23,598 nt of DNA from Candidatus Micrarchaeum sp. (GCA_020723045.1 DYJQ01000003.1:1-23598); one strand, 5' to 3'. Positions 6,783 to 14,086 are shown, numbered from the stretch's first letter. Program-made: numbers and translations. The notes: generated by a model from the sequence alone, not told the origin.

Positions 6783-7601
6783 ATGCACGCTCTCGCGATT
6801 CCAAAAAACGAATTAGTTTCATTTGAAAAACTACTACTGGAAATAGGCAGCGAAGCCGCCGCAACAAATCCCTATGAGCATGCAAGGTATAAGATTGATA
6901 ATCTCACAGTAATAGTGTATAAGAGCGGCAAGGCGGTATTTTCTGATATGCCTATGGGCGAGCCCAAAGAGGCGATTCTTAAGTACCTCGAATCTATAGA
7001 CCCTTTCGATTGCCCCATTATAGGGTCGGATGAGGCAGGGAAGGGAGAAGCTGTGGGGCCTTTAGTGGCTGGCGCGGTGCTTCTTTCAACAAAGAGGGAG
7101 CGTGCGGAGGCGAGATTTGGCGGGGCGATGGACAGCAAGGAGATGAGCAATGTGCAGTTAGGGCGTGTGTATGAGCATATCAAATCTTATGCACATGCAG
7201 TGCGTTTGCTTTCACCCTCTGATTTCAATGCGCGTTTCAAAAATAATCTGAACGAGATTTTATGTGAGATGCACACATCTGCTATTTCTGTGCTACTGCA
7301 CAAGCTTGACGGTCAGGAGTGCAGGGTCATAATTGACAAGTTTGGGGGGAAGGTGCATGATGCGTTCCTGAAAGAGCAGATTAAATCGATAAACCCAAAC
7401 GCGGATGTAACTATAATTACAAAGGCCGAGCAGTTCACCCCCGTTGCTTGTGCGAGTGTAATCTCCAAACACGAATATGAAAGATGGCTCGATTCATATG
7501 CAGAGAAACACAATATTGATGTTAGAGGCCTTGCAAGAGAAGAGATGCTTAAATCAAAAAACTCAATCGCTGAATTCGCCAAGCTCACATATATTAAGTA
7601 A
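6783..7601 (+). CDS. rnhC: Ribonuclease HIII-type RNase H
   Basis: It degrades RNA in RNA-DNA hybrids. The 272-aa protein has an N-terminal TBP-like hybrid-binding domain (about 1-70) with the YKSGKAVFSD strand typical of RNase HIII. A type 2 RNase H core follows, with IGSDEAGKGE giving D83 and E84, then DSKE (117-120), D185 in IIDKFGG and E216 in KAEQFTP; VACASVISKHEY follows. Spacing of the D-E-D-E set resembles bacterial RNase HIII. Archaea usually carry RNase HII, which lacks the N-terminal domain, so this type is notable. An AT-rich TATA-like stretch near 6747-6756 lies about 30 nt before the ATG. The following small gene is probably co-transcribed. Confidence 0.88.
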   Translation: MHALAIPKNELVSFEKLLLEIGSEAAATNPYEHARYKIDNLTVIVYKSGKAVFSDMPMGEPKEAILKYLESIDPFDCPIIGSDEAGKGEAVGPLVAGAVLLSTKRERAEARFGGAMDSKEMSNVQLGRVYEHIKSYAHAVRLLSPSDFNARFKNNLNEILCEMHTSAISVLLHKLDGQECRVIIDKFGGKVHDAFLKEQIKSINPNADVTIITKAEQFTPVACASVISKHEYERWLDSYAEKHNIDVRGLAREEMLKSKNSIAEFAKLTYIK

Positions 7602-7619
7602 AGAGGTGCAAGTTATCCT

Positions 7620-7874
7620 ATGGCCGACATAGATTTTAAAGCGGGTGGCAGTGTAATCCTGCGCGTCAAGCGGGCGGGCGGCATCTACCAGCGCATAGTG
7701 TTCAGGATGGTTGCCGAGCCATCCCCCGGTGGTGCCTACAAATTACTGGATACTGACCGCCAAATTCCCATAAACGAGCTTGCACTTGTCGCTAATGAGT
7801 ATGGCCTTCCCGTACGCGCCAACGGCATTTCTGTATTTCCAGAGGGCAAGACATCAAAGGATTTTATGATATAA
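7620..7874 (+). CDS. Small unknown protein downstream of rnhC
   Basis: This 84-aa protein of no recognised family is predominantly beta-strand by pattern, with hydrophobic alternation in VILRVKRAG, YQRIVFRMVAE, YKLLDTDR and LALVANEYG, and has no membrane segment or cysteine. It starts 18 bp after rnhC, with GAGGTG 12 nt before the ATG, so it is probably translated from the rnhC transcript. Codon use looks like its neighbours. It is convergent with the helicase gene, and only 10 bp separate the two stop codons. A function linked to RNase H is only guilt by association. Confidence 0.75.
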   Translation: MADIDFKAGGSVILRVKRAGGIYQRIVFRMVAEPSPGGAYKLLDTDRQIPINELALVANEYGLPVRANGISVFPEGKTSKDFMI

Positions 7875-7884
7875 AGAAGGATTT

Positions 7885-9393
7885 CTACATGAAATCGTAC
7901 AGTGTTCCCGTCCTGTTTTTTGCTGGTGCAAGTGTTGCCGCACTTTCCTCTTTGCTCACCGGGATGAATTTTCTCTCGTTCCGTGCGCTCATCCTTGTTA
8001 TTATTTTTCTCATCTTCCTCTCTTTATGCTGTGCAGAGCTATAGTATGCTTCATCCCTTGTATTTTTCGTTATGAGTATTCTCACAAACCCTTTCTTAGC
8101 CCTCCCCGCTCGTCCTCTTCTTTGTATGCTTCTTACCTCGCTGGGGATAGGCTCATAGAATATGACATAATCAACTGATGGAATATCCAACCCCTCCTCA
8201 CCGATCGAACTCGCAATCAAAACATCAAACTCATTGTTTCTGAACTGCTCGATTATCTCCAGCTGCAGTTTTCTTGTAAAACCCTTTCTCTGCCCCATAA
8301 ACTTCTTGCACCTGAACCCAAACATTGCAAGTGTTTTTTCAAGGTACTCAATTTGAGCGGTATACTGTGAGAATATAATATACTTCGCATTTCTGTCAGC
8401 ACTAATTATCTCAACCAGCTTATCCATCTTGGGGTGCATTACTTTATTGACCTTAACAAACTCCATAATCTCGTGCAGCCGCCCATCCTTTGTCAATAAT
8501 TGTGCACCTTTCGTCTCCCTCGTCCCAATATTGCCCACATAGGTGAGGAATGCATCCATACTCTGTGTCTCAAGTATCTCAATGGCATAATCGAGGTTGA
8601 TTGCCGCGCTTAAGTATTTGAGTGCATGATATTTTGTCCTACGGCCGCTGTGTATTATGGACTGCTGTGCCATGAGCATGGTCTTCCTGCTCCGTGCGAA
8701 TACATTAAACCCGTAATACTTTACCATATTCAAGTACCAGCCAATCAATTCCCCCAACTTCCTCTTGGCCGCAACATACTCCTCCTTCTCATCAACTCGA
8801 ATCCATTCAATATCCATCTCTTTAATGTATGGCTCAACATCCTCATCGCCATAGTCTCTGCTCTCAACATTACTTATGCCTAGTGTTTCCTTTATCTCAT
8901 CAATCTTTGCCCTCTTCCCGCCGGGGGATGCAGTAAGCCCCATTATCGTTGAGTATGGCCTGAACGCCTTTGCAACTTCTGTATATGCATAATTCCCCAC
9001 TGCCCTATGAACTTCATCCAATATCACGAGTGAGAACCTACCCTTCTCTATAGCGTTGAGGTCGCTTTTTACGGTCTGTGGGGTTGCAATAATAATCTTG
9101 TGCTTATTCCACAATTCCTTTCTTGCGTGCTTGCTCACCTCCCCAGTTATTGCAATGGCATCTGCGCTTTCTAACAACTCATTTATCGTCTTAAAGTGCT
9201 GGTTCACGAGTGGTTTAGTTGGCGCCAAAAACAGCACTGCCCCATCTTGAAGTTTCTTCTCCATCACTAGGATTGCAATGAGTGTCTTGCCCAGGCCGGT
9301 TGGGAGTACCACCAGCGTGTTTCCGTTGCGAATCACGCTCTCAGCCATCTCAATTTGGTATTTGCGGGGTTCAATGCCGTTTCTAAGCGCCAT
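7885..9393 (-). CDS. hef: Hef/FANCM-type superfamily 2 helicase lacking a nuclease domain
   Basis: This is a DNA repair helicase for forks and branched DNA. In 502 aa the motifs are Walker A PTGLGKT (31-37), LAPTKPL (57-63), TPQTV (104-108), DEVH (126-129), LTASPG (153-158), a helical insertion between the RecA lobes (about 190-330) characteristic of the Hef/FANCM group, and motif VI QRRGRAGR (424-431). Full-length Hef of Thermococcales adds an ERCC4 nuclease and helix-hairpin-helix region, but this protein stops soon after the helicase. Its last residues, TGTLYDFM, resemble a PCNA-interacting box. ATG 9393 is preferred over the TTG at 9396. ATTAAAG about 27 nt upstream suggests a leaderless transcript divergent from the histone gene. 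Confidence 0.9.
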   Translation of the reverse strand: MALRNGIEPRKYQIEMAESVIRNGNTLVVLPTGLGKTLIAILVMEKKLQDGAVLFLAPTKPLVNQHFKTINELLESADAIAITGEVSKHARKELWNKHKIIIATPQTVKSDLNAIEKGRFSLVILDEVHRAVGNYAYTEVAKAFRPYSTIMGLTASPGGKRAKIDEIKETLGISNVESRDYGDEDVEPYIKEMDIEWIRVDEKEEYVAAKRKLGELIGWYLNMVKYYGFNVFARSRKTMLMAQQSIIHSGRRTKYHALKYLSAAINLDYAIEILETQSMDAFLTYVGNIGTRETKGAQLLTKDGRLHEIMEFVKVNKVMHPKMDKLVEIISADRNAKYIIFSQYTAQIEYLEKTLAMFGFRCKKFMGQRKGFTRKLQLEIIEQFRNNEFDVLIASSIGEEGLDIPSVDYVIFYEPIPSEVRSIQRRGRAGRAKKGFVRILITKNTRDEAYYSSAQHKERKMRKIITRMSARNERKFIPVSKEESAATLAPAKNRTGTLYDFM

Positions 9394-9414
9394 CAACTAT
9401 TATAAGGGTTTTCA

Positions 9415-9425
9415 GCTTTAATAAA
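9415..9425. promoter_or_regulatory. AT-rich promoter between hef and the histone gene
   Basis: GCTTTAATAAA lies in the 50-bp divergent gap. On the minus strand it reads TTTATTAAAGC and sits about 27 nt from the hef ATG. On the plus strand it is about 24 nt from the histone ATG, with a Shine-Dalgarno in between. It is probably a TATA element for one or both genes. Confidence 0.4.
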
Positions 9426-9443
9426 GTTGTCAAGGTGATTTTC

Positions 9444-9644
9444 ATGTCCGAACTTCCAAAAGCCCCTATCGAGAGGCTCATAAAACGTGCGGGTGCAGAG
9501 AGGGTGAGTGATGATGCAGTCACCGCCCTTGCGGATGTGCTCGAGGAGATGGCACTGCAGATTTCTGCGCGGGCGATAAAGCTCGGCCGTCATGCAGGCA
9601 GAAAAACCGTAACAGAAGAGGACATCAAGCTCGCAAAGAGCTAA
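9444..9644 (+). CDS. Archaeal histone
   Basis: This is a DNA-packaging histone-fold protein of 66 aa, the usual size of HMf-type histones. It has the pattern ELPKAPIERLIKRAG, then ERVSDDAV, a long central helix (ALADVLEEMALQISARAIKLG) and the C-terminal HAGRKTVTEEDIKLAK, so all three helices and both DNA-binding loops are complete. It dimerises and wraps DNA. ATG 9444 is chosen because AAGGTG precedes it by 6 nt. The in-frame GTG at 9435 is part of that Shine-Dalgarno. It is divergent from hef. Confidence 0.97.
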   Translation: MSELPKAPIERLIKRAGAERVSDDAVTALADVLEEMALQISARAIKLGRHAGRKTVTEEDIKLAKS

Positions 9645-9722
9645 GAGCTAGATTCTCTTATCCTTTCTTTATGTGTTGGCCCTTCAATAGTATATCCTGA
9701 TAGTTATATCCGCAAGTCATAT
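9645..9722. repeat. Short repeats in the gap after the histone gene
   Basis: TAGTTATATCC occurs at about 9701 and again at about 9727, with similar flanks. A TTATCCTT..TATGTGTTG segment near 9660-9680 is echoed at about 9800-9815 inside the neighbouring gene remnant. No gene is seen here. The repeats suggest small local duplications during decay. Confidence 0.35.
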
Positions 9723-10056
9723 TCAGTAGTTATATCCATATCCGCTATTTCCTCTCTTCACTCTTATTGCATACATCCCCGCTTCAATCGCAGGCATCGT
9801 ATCCTTATCCTTATGTGTTGTAACATAAACGGTATCGAAAAACAAGTCAACATCCGATCTCAACAGCTTGTCCCGGGCACTTCTGGATATGGTGCGATTG
9901 CATTTTTAGTATTATGATATGCCATCACGCCTGAGGCCACAATTTTCAGGTCATTTTTCCCATTTATCCGCTTTACCAACTCATTAAAGTGCCCGCTGTA
10001 GTTTGACCCTTTTTGCATCATACCACTATATTGCACAATAGCTTCTTAAATGCCAT
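9723..10056 (-). pseudogene. Frameshifted gene remnant
   Basis: Minus-strand frames read as coding but are broken. From ATG 10021 one frame gives QKGSNYSGHFNELVKRI and LKIVASGVMAYHN, then a TGA after VPGTSC. The continuation is in another frame: RDKLLRSDVDLFFDTVYVTT, then HKDKDTMPAIEAGMYAIRVK, ending at 9723. A third short frame upstream (ATG 10056, MAFKK) appears to join at another shift. At least two frameshifts are needed to reconstruct one protein of roughly 110 aa. The C-terminal pattern weakly resembles HAD-family hydrolases, but that is a guess. It fills most of the 480-bp gap between the histone gene and corA. Confidence 0.6.
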
Positions 10057-10090
10057 CCGTGTCTCGGCACAAGTCGAAAAATGACTTAAC

Positions 10091-10099
10091 TAATATATA
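10091..10099 (+). promoter_or_regulatory. TATA box of corA
   Basis: TAATATATA is centred 27 nt before the corA ATG, and no Shine-Dalgarno follows. This predicts a leaderless transcript. Confidence 0.6.
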
Positions 10100-10121
10100 G
10101 TTTGCGTGCGACTTCTAATCG

Positions 10122-11151
10122 ATGGCTGCCAGATTGATGAAGAGACGCACAAGAAAGGCCCCACTGGAACCTCGTGGGACACCTAAGATAACTGTATTCG
10201 ATTATACTGCTACTAGTTTTACAGAGAAGACAATCACGAGGGTTGAGGAATTTTTTCAGTTTAAGAAGACGCCAACCGTCACATGGATAAACATCTCCCG
10301 CTCAGATCATCATGAGATAGTAGAGAAGATTGGGTCCTATTTTGATATCCACCCATTGGTTGCAGAGGATATCGTGCAGTTTGGCCAGCGGCCCAAGATG
10401 GAGGATTTTGATAACTACATATATATTGTAATGGATATGCTGTCCAGAGACGATAAGGGAGAACTCAAATCGGAGCAGGTGAGCATAATACTTTCAAAGA
10501 ATTTTGTGATCACGTTTGTTGAAGGTGAGACTGATGTGTTCGAACCGGTGCGCGAGCGTATACGCAAGGGCAAAGGGAAACTGCGCACGCTTGGCTCCGA
10601 TTATTTAGTCTACCGTTTGATAGATGCGGTTGTCGAGGGCTACTTTACAGTACTTGAATCCGTAGGCGAGAGGGTTGAGGTGATTGAAGGTCGTTGCAAA
10701 CCCCAAAAATAATCTATTGCACGAAATCCATGAGCTCAAGCGCGAGCTGTTCATTCTTCGTCGTGCTGCCTGGCCATTGCGCGAAGTAGTGGGCGATATA
10801 GCTGAGGCTGAATCACGCCTCGTGAAGGACTCAACAAAGGTTTATTTCAGAGAAGTGCACAATCATCTAATACAGATAGTTGATATAGTTGAGACATTTA
10901 GGGATATGCTCTCAGGCATGATAGATATCTATCTCTCGAGTATAAGCAACCGCCTGAATGAGGTGATGAAAGTCCTCACGATGATTGCAACCATCTTCAT
11001 CCCACTCACGTTTATAGTGGGTGTGTATGGAATGAATTTCAAATACATGCCCGAGCTTGAATGGGAATGGGGCTATCCTGCCATATTGGGCCTTATGCTT
11101 GCAGTTGCGGTTATAATGGTCATCTATTTCAAGAAGAAGAACTGGCTATAA
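10122..11151 (+). pseudogene. corA: CorA-type Mg2+/Co2+ channel gene with one frameshift
   Basis: CorA is a pentameric divalent-cation channel. The N-terminal cytoplasmic domain reads in one frame from 10122 to about 10688 (ISRSDHHEIVEKIG, FDIHPLVAEDI, RPKMEDFDNYIYIV) and that frame stops at 10712. The stalk helix and membrane part continue one nucleotide out of frame from about 10690 to 11151 (ANPKNNLLHEIHELKRE, LRRAAWPLREV, first membrane helix with the signature YGMNF, second helix and KKKNWL tail). Dropping one G of the GG at 10689-10690 gives E-V-V-A-N-P and an intact protein of about 342 aa, the normal family length. It could be a true frameshift mutation, a sequencing error or recoding. 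All functional motifs are otherwise present. Confidence 0.85.
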
Positions 11152-11195
11152 AGAAAAAGATTATTGCTTATTCCTTATCCATTCTCATTTCCATT

Positions 11196-11281
11196 CCTTG
11201 CGCGTTAGTGCTAATCGAATTGTGCCCGTACTTCATTGCCTTGCGCGTTAGTGCCAGCCGGATCGTGTCCGTACATCAATG
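11196..11281 (-). repeat. 43-bp perfect-register tandem duplication
   Basis: Units 11196-11238 and 11239-11281 abut exactly and match at 35 of 43 positions. The first 16 nt (CCTTGCGCGTTAGTGC on the plus strand) are identical. The unit length is not a multiple of three. The pair covers the last codons and the stop codon of the minus-strand gene 11211-11918. Confidence 0.85.
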
Positions 11282-11918
11282 CCGGCGTGGTGGGCATGAA
11301 CGGCTTCCCAAATCCTCCTTCGGCCCCATCCCTAATGTACATCTTCCCGAACATGATGTCCATGAACCATGGGAAGAGCCTCTCATCCCATAACAGCACT
11401 CTGTATGCGTGCCTGTATAGGGATATGAACGTACCCGAGAACCTGTGCACTTCCGCTACCGTATGCTGGCCATCCCACGGTGGTACTGTTGACCATATAG
11501 TTACATTTTCATCTGTGCTGCCATCCAGCATGCTCCGCACCTGCAACGTGGCTCTGTAAAGGTGCATCCCATCAACACCCATTGAGAATGTTTCCTTGTG
11601 CTCATATTCATCCTCCCACTGCTCCTTCTTGCGTGGTGCGCTGAAATCCGCGTTCAGAAGCATCTCGCACAGCACCCTCTGCAAAAACCCAAGTTTAGGT
11701 TGCGCGGGGGAGGTATTTTGTTTCAGCCTCTCCCAGAATGCATCAAAATCGAACATCTCACGTCTCTTAATGCCCATGTCCATACTCCCGCGAGGGTCAA
11801 CTATCATCTCGCCGATGCCCTCTACGAGCAGGCCGCGCCCGTATACTATGCTGGCCTTTCTCCTAGCCTCCTTCTTCAGCTGAAGGTACTCTCCGGTAAT
11901 CTGCTGTCTTAGCTCCAT
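11211..11918 (-). CDS. Unknown protein with duplicated 3' end
   Basis: This 235-aa protein matches no family I recognise. It is soluble by inspection. It has a basic helical N-terminus (LQLKKEARRKASIVYGRG), a region rich in Met and aromatic residues, and conserved-looking stretches such as DFDAFWERLKQ, GMHLYRATLQVRSML and WDERLFPWFMDIMFGKM. AAAGGTGGGAG precedes the ATG, a good Shine-Dalgarno. The final residues NEVRAQFD come from a 43-bp tandem repeat that shifts frame. With a single repeat unit the protein would instead end TNAQGMEMRMDKE at a TAA at 11168-11170. It lies alone between the broken corA and the ribosomal operon, on the opposite strand to both. Confidence 0.7.
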   Translation of the reverse strand: MELRQQITGEYLQLKKEARRKASIVYGRGLLVEGIGEMIVDPRGSMDMGIKRREMFDFDAFWERLKQNTSPAQPKLGFLQRVLCEMLLNADFSAPRKKEQWEDEYEHKETFSMGVDGMHLYRATLQVRSMLDGSTDENVTIWSTVPPWDGQHTVAEVHRFSGTFISLYRHAYRVLLWDERLFPWFMDIMFGKMYIRDGAEGGFGKPFMPTTPALMYGHDPAGTNAQGNEVRAQFD

Positions 11919-12192
11919 ACTCCCACCTTTAATTAGTGTACTTTCCCAAGGGCCACTGTTTCTAATGCGTACTTAAAAACCACGCGCCACTCCAGCCACT
12001 ACCCAAAGCAATTTCCACTCCGCTTTTCTTATTATGCAAAAACAATTTAAACATATCCTTTCGATGCCCATTCCGTCGACAAAAGAGCTTATAGCGGGCG
12101 CCACTTAAACCCGCACCCATTCAAAACCATTTATAACTGAAAGGTCTCATCCCCCAAAGCTTTAAAAAACTCCCCTCATTTAATTAAACTCA
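11919..12192. other. Intergenic region, no gene seen
   Basis: About 270 bp with no convincing ORF, tRNA or C/D-box signature. It is AT-rich with several TATA-like patches (near 11972, 12046, 12090, 12131 and 12163). A small hairpin GCGGG/CCCGC (about 12096-12116) could belong to a short RNA, but nothing supports one strongly. Confidence 0.4.
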
Positions 12193-12250
12193 CCGAGCGA
12201 TTACACTCATGAAGCTATATAAATATTTGATAGCTAGAACACTCGCTCGA
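12193..12250 (+). promoter_or_regulatory. Promoter of the ribosomal protein operon, with nested inverted repeats
   Basis: TATATAAATA (12216-12225) is a strong TATA box. It predicts a start near 12246-12250 and a leader of about 30 nt with GGTG (12268-12271) before the S17 ATG. The TATA lies inside a near-palindrome, AGCTAT (12213-12218) with ATAGCT (12230-12235). A wider pair, CCGAGCGA (12193-12200) with TCGCTCGA (12243-12250), surrounds it with 7 of 8 complementary. These could be operator sites. Confidence 0.6.
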
Positions 12251-12276
12251 ATGTTCATTAGACAGATGGTGAAACA

Positions 12277-12567
12277 ATGACTGAAAACTGTAGTGATCCA
12301 AGATGTCCCATTCACGGCAATCTGAGTACATATGGCCTTGAGCTTACCGGGAAGGTGGTGAGCAACAAGGCGAAGAGGACGGTTGTGGTGGAGCGCGAGT
12401 ATCTCATCTACGTTCCGAAGTATGAGAGGTACACAAAGAACCGCTCCAAACTCCACGCCCATCTTCCTGAGTGCATGTCTGTGGATGTAGGCGATATTGT
12501 ACGGCTGAAGCAGTGCAGGAGGCTGAGCAAGACAAAGCACTGGGTTGTGTTGGGTAAAGAGGAATAA
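12277..12567 (+). CDS. rps17: 30S ribosomal protein uS17
   Basis: A primary 16S rRNA-binding protein of the small subunit. The 96-aa protein has the OB-fold core (LTGKVVSNKAKRTVVVERE) and the family signature GDIVRLKQCRRLSKTKHWVV, plus the archaeal N-terminal extension with Cys-rich CSDPRCPIHG. GGTG lies 5 nt before the ATG. It is the first gene after the promoter at 12216. In most archaea S17 sits inside the longer S10-spc cluster after L29 and rnp1, which are not upstream here. Confidence 0.97.
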   Translation: MTENCSDPRCPIHGNLSTYGLELTGKVVSNKAKRTVVVEREYLIYVPKYERYTKNRSKLHAHLPECMSVDVGDIVRLKQCRRLSKTKHWVVLGKEE

Positions 12568-12583
12568 TCGATAGGTGTTTAAG

Positions 12584-12982
12584 ATGAGAGGGCTTACAGC
12601 AACAATCACAAGGAGTTTGCCGCTTGGTGCACAGATAGCATGCGATGACAACAGCGGTGCCAAGATACTTCAGATAATCGGCATGGCCGGTTATCGTGGC
12701 ACTAAAAACAAGTATCCCGCGGCGGGCATATGCGACGTAGTTGTTGCATCTGTCAAGAAAGGCGCGCCAAAATTGAGGAAAAAGATTGAGAAGGCGGTCA
12801 TAGTGAGGCAGAGGAAGGAGTACAGACGCGCAAACGGTGTGCACGTAATGTTCGAGGATAATGCCGCCGTTTTGATTGATGAGAACGGCCTTCCGAAGGG
12901 GAGTGAGATTAAAGGTGCGATTGCGCGTGAGGTTGCAGAGCGGTACCCAAAGGTAGCTGCGATCGCGCTTGCGGTGGTGTGA
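12584..12982 (+). CDS. rpl14: 50S ribosomal protein uL14
   Basis: A large-subunit protein at the subunit interface near the sarcin-ricin loop. From the chosen start it is 132 aa, the archaeal length, with DNSGAKILQIIGM, the central basic segment KKGAPKLRKKIEKAVIVRQRK and FEDNAAVLIDENGLPKGSEI. ATG 12584 follows AGGTG by 6 nt. The in-frame GTG at 12575 belongs to the Shine-Dalgarno. It is 16 bp after S17 and directly abuts L24, whose ATG starts at the base after the stop codon, so translational coupling is likely. Confidence 0.97.
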   Translation: MRGLTATITRSLPLGAQIACDDNSGAKILQIIGMAGYRGTKNKYPAAGICDVVVASVKKGAPKLRKKIEKAVIVRQRKEYRRANGVHVMFEDNAAVLIDENGLPKGSEIKGAIAREVAERYPKVAAIALAVV

Positions 12983-13381
12983 ATGAAGAGCAACGTGAAA
13001 AATCGACAGCGAACGGTGCCGCATATAGCACCCAAGAAGAGCAGGATGCGCAGGTTGCAGAGGAAGAGGCGCGCTCTCGCGCCGTTGCATAAGAGGCAGG
13101 ATATGGTCTCCGCCCATCTTTCGAAGGAATTGCGCAAGACAGTCAGCAGGCGCGCTTTGCGCATCAAGAACGGCTATATAGTGAAGGTGGTGCGCGGAGA
13201 AAACAAAGGAAAGGAAGGGAAGGTCACCAAAGTGGCGCTCCGACAGGGCAAGATTGCTGTGGAGGGCATCACTTCAAAGAAGGCTGATGGCAAGGAAGTA
13301 CCCATTCTTCTGGACCCTTCCAATGTCCTTATCATAAAGGTTGAGAGTGAATCTCCGAAACCAACAAAGCAGCAGGTGTAG
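12983..13381 (+). CDS. rpl24: 50S ribosomal protein uL24
   Basis: An early assembly protein at the tunnel-exit side of the large subunit. In 132 aa it has a basic N-terminus (APKKSRMRRLQRKRRALAP), a KOW motif (NGYIVKVVRGENKGKEGKV) and the C-terminal ILLDPSNVLIIKVE typical of the archaeal protein. It has no spacer from L14. The GGTGGTG at the end of L14 serves as Shine-Dalgarno, so the two genes are probably coupled. The C-terminal tail (SESPKPTKQQV) is a short lineage extension. Confidence 0.96.
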   Translation: MKSNVKNRQRTVPHIAPKKSRMRRLQRKRRALAPLHKRQDMVSAHLSKELRKTVSRRALRIKNGYIVKVVRGENKGKEGKVTKVALRQGKIAVEGITSKKADGKEVPILLDPSNVLIIKVESESPKPTKQQV

Positions 13382-13399
13382 AATGATAGGTGTTGATAT

Positions 13400-14086
13400 A
13401 TGGCAAAGCACGGGATGGAAAAGTCATTAAAGCGCCTTAACGCTCCAAGCAAGCTCATCCTTCCAAGGAAAGACCGGGTATGGCTTGCAAAACCGCGTGC
13501 GGGTACGCATAGGCGCAGTGAGAGCATCGCTCTCGTTTCGCTCCTTAGAGATTTGTTGAAGATTGCAGATACGGCGCGGGAGGCAGACACCATTATAAAG
13601 GCCGGCAAGGTAATGGTTGACGGCCGTGTTATAAAAGACCCTAAGTTCCCAGTTGGGTTCATGGATGTGGTTTACATTCCTGCAGTTGACATTACGTATT
13701 ACCTCGACCTTGACGACAATGGCAAGCTTGTCGCGAGGAGGGATAATAGAAAGCACAAGTATCTCAAGATTACTGGCAAGAGGACAGTGAACAATGGCAA
13801 GCGGCAATTTTCGTTTGACGACGGCAGGTCTCTCCTGCAAGATGCAGGCTATAAGGTTGGTGATACGCTCAAACTCTCAATTCCGGATTTCAAGGTAATC
13901 GGCCACTACCCGATGGAAGTCGGCTCCAAGTGTGTTGTGACTGGGGGCAAGCATGCAGGTGAGCACGGTAAGATAGCGGGCATAATCCCCGGTACACCGG
14001 AATCGCGCGCAAAGGTTGAAATCAAGACTGATGATGGCAAAAACTTCATAACGGTGAAGGATTACATATTCGTGGTTGAATCTTGA
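13400..14086 (+). CDS. rps4e: 30S ribosomal protein eS4
   Basis: A small-subunit protein found only in archaea and eukaryotes. The 228-aa protein starts with the typical HGMEKSLKRLNAPSKLILPRK. An S4 RNA-binding region follows (about 50-90, with IIKAGKVMVDGRVIKDP), then the central domain (YLDLDDNGKLVARRDNRKHKYLKITGK) and a C-terminal KOW-like segment (GSKCVVTGGKHAGEHGKIAGI). AGGTG lies upstream of the ATG. It sits between L24 and L5, the standard archaeal position. Confidence 0.97.
   Translation: MAKHGMEKSLKRLNAPSKLILPRKDRVWLAKPRAGTHRRSESIALVSLLRDLLKIADTAREADTIIKAGKVMVDGRVIKDPKFPVGFMDVVYIPAVDITYYLDLDDNGKLVARRDNRKHKYLKITGKRTVNNGKRQFSFDDGRSLLQDAGYKVGDTLKLSIPDFKVIGHYPMEVGSKCVVTGGKHAGEHGKIAGIIPGTPESRAKVEIKTDDGKNFITVKDYIFVVES

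Noticed and set aside
9645..10121. Insertion sequence or transposon remnant
   Set aside because: No terminal inverted repeats, target duplication or transposase motifs. The broken frame looks like a decayed ordinary gene.
11919..12192. C/D-box small RNA or extra tRNA in the gap before the ribosomal operon
   Set aside because: No paired C (RUGAUGA) and D (CUGA) boxes, and no acceptor/T-arm pattern on either strand.
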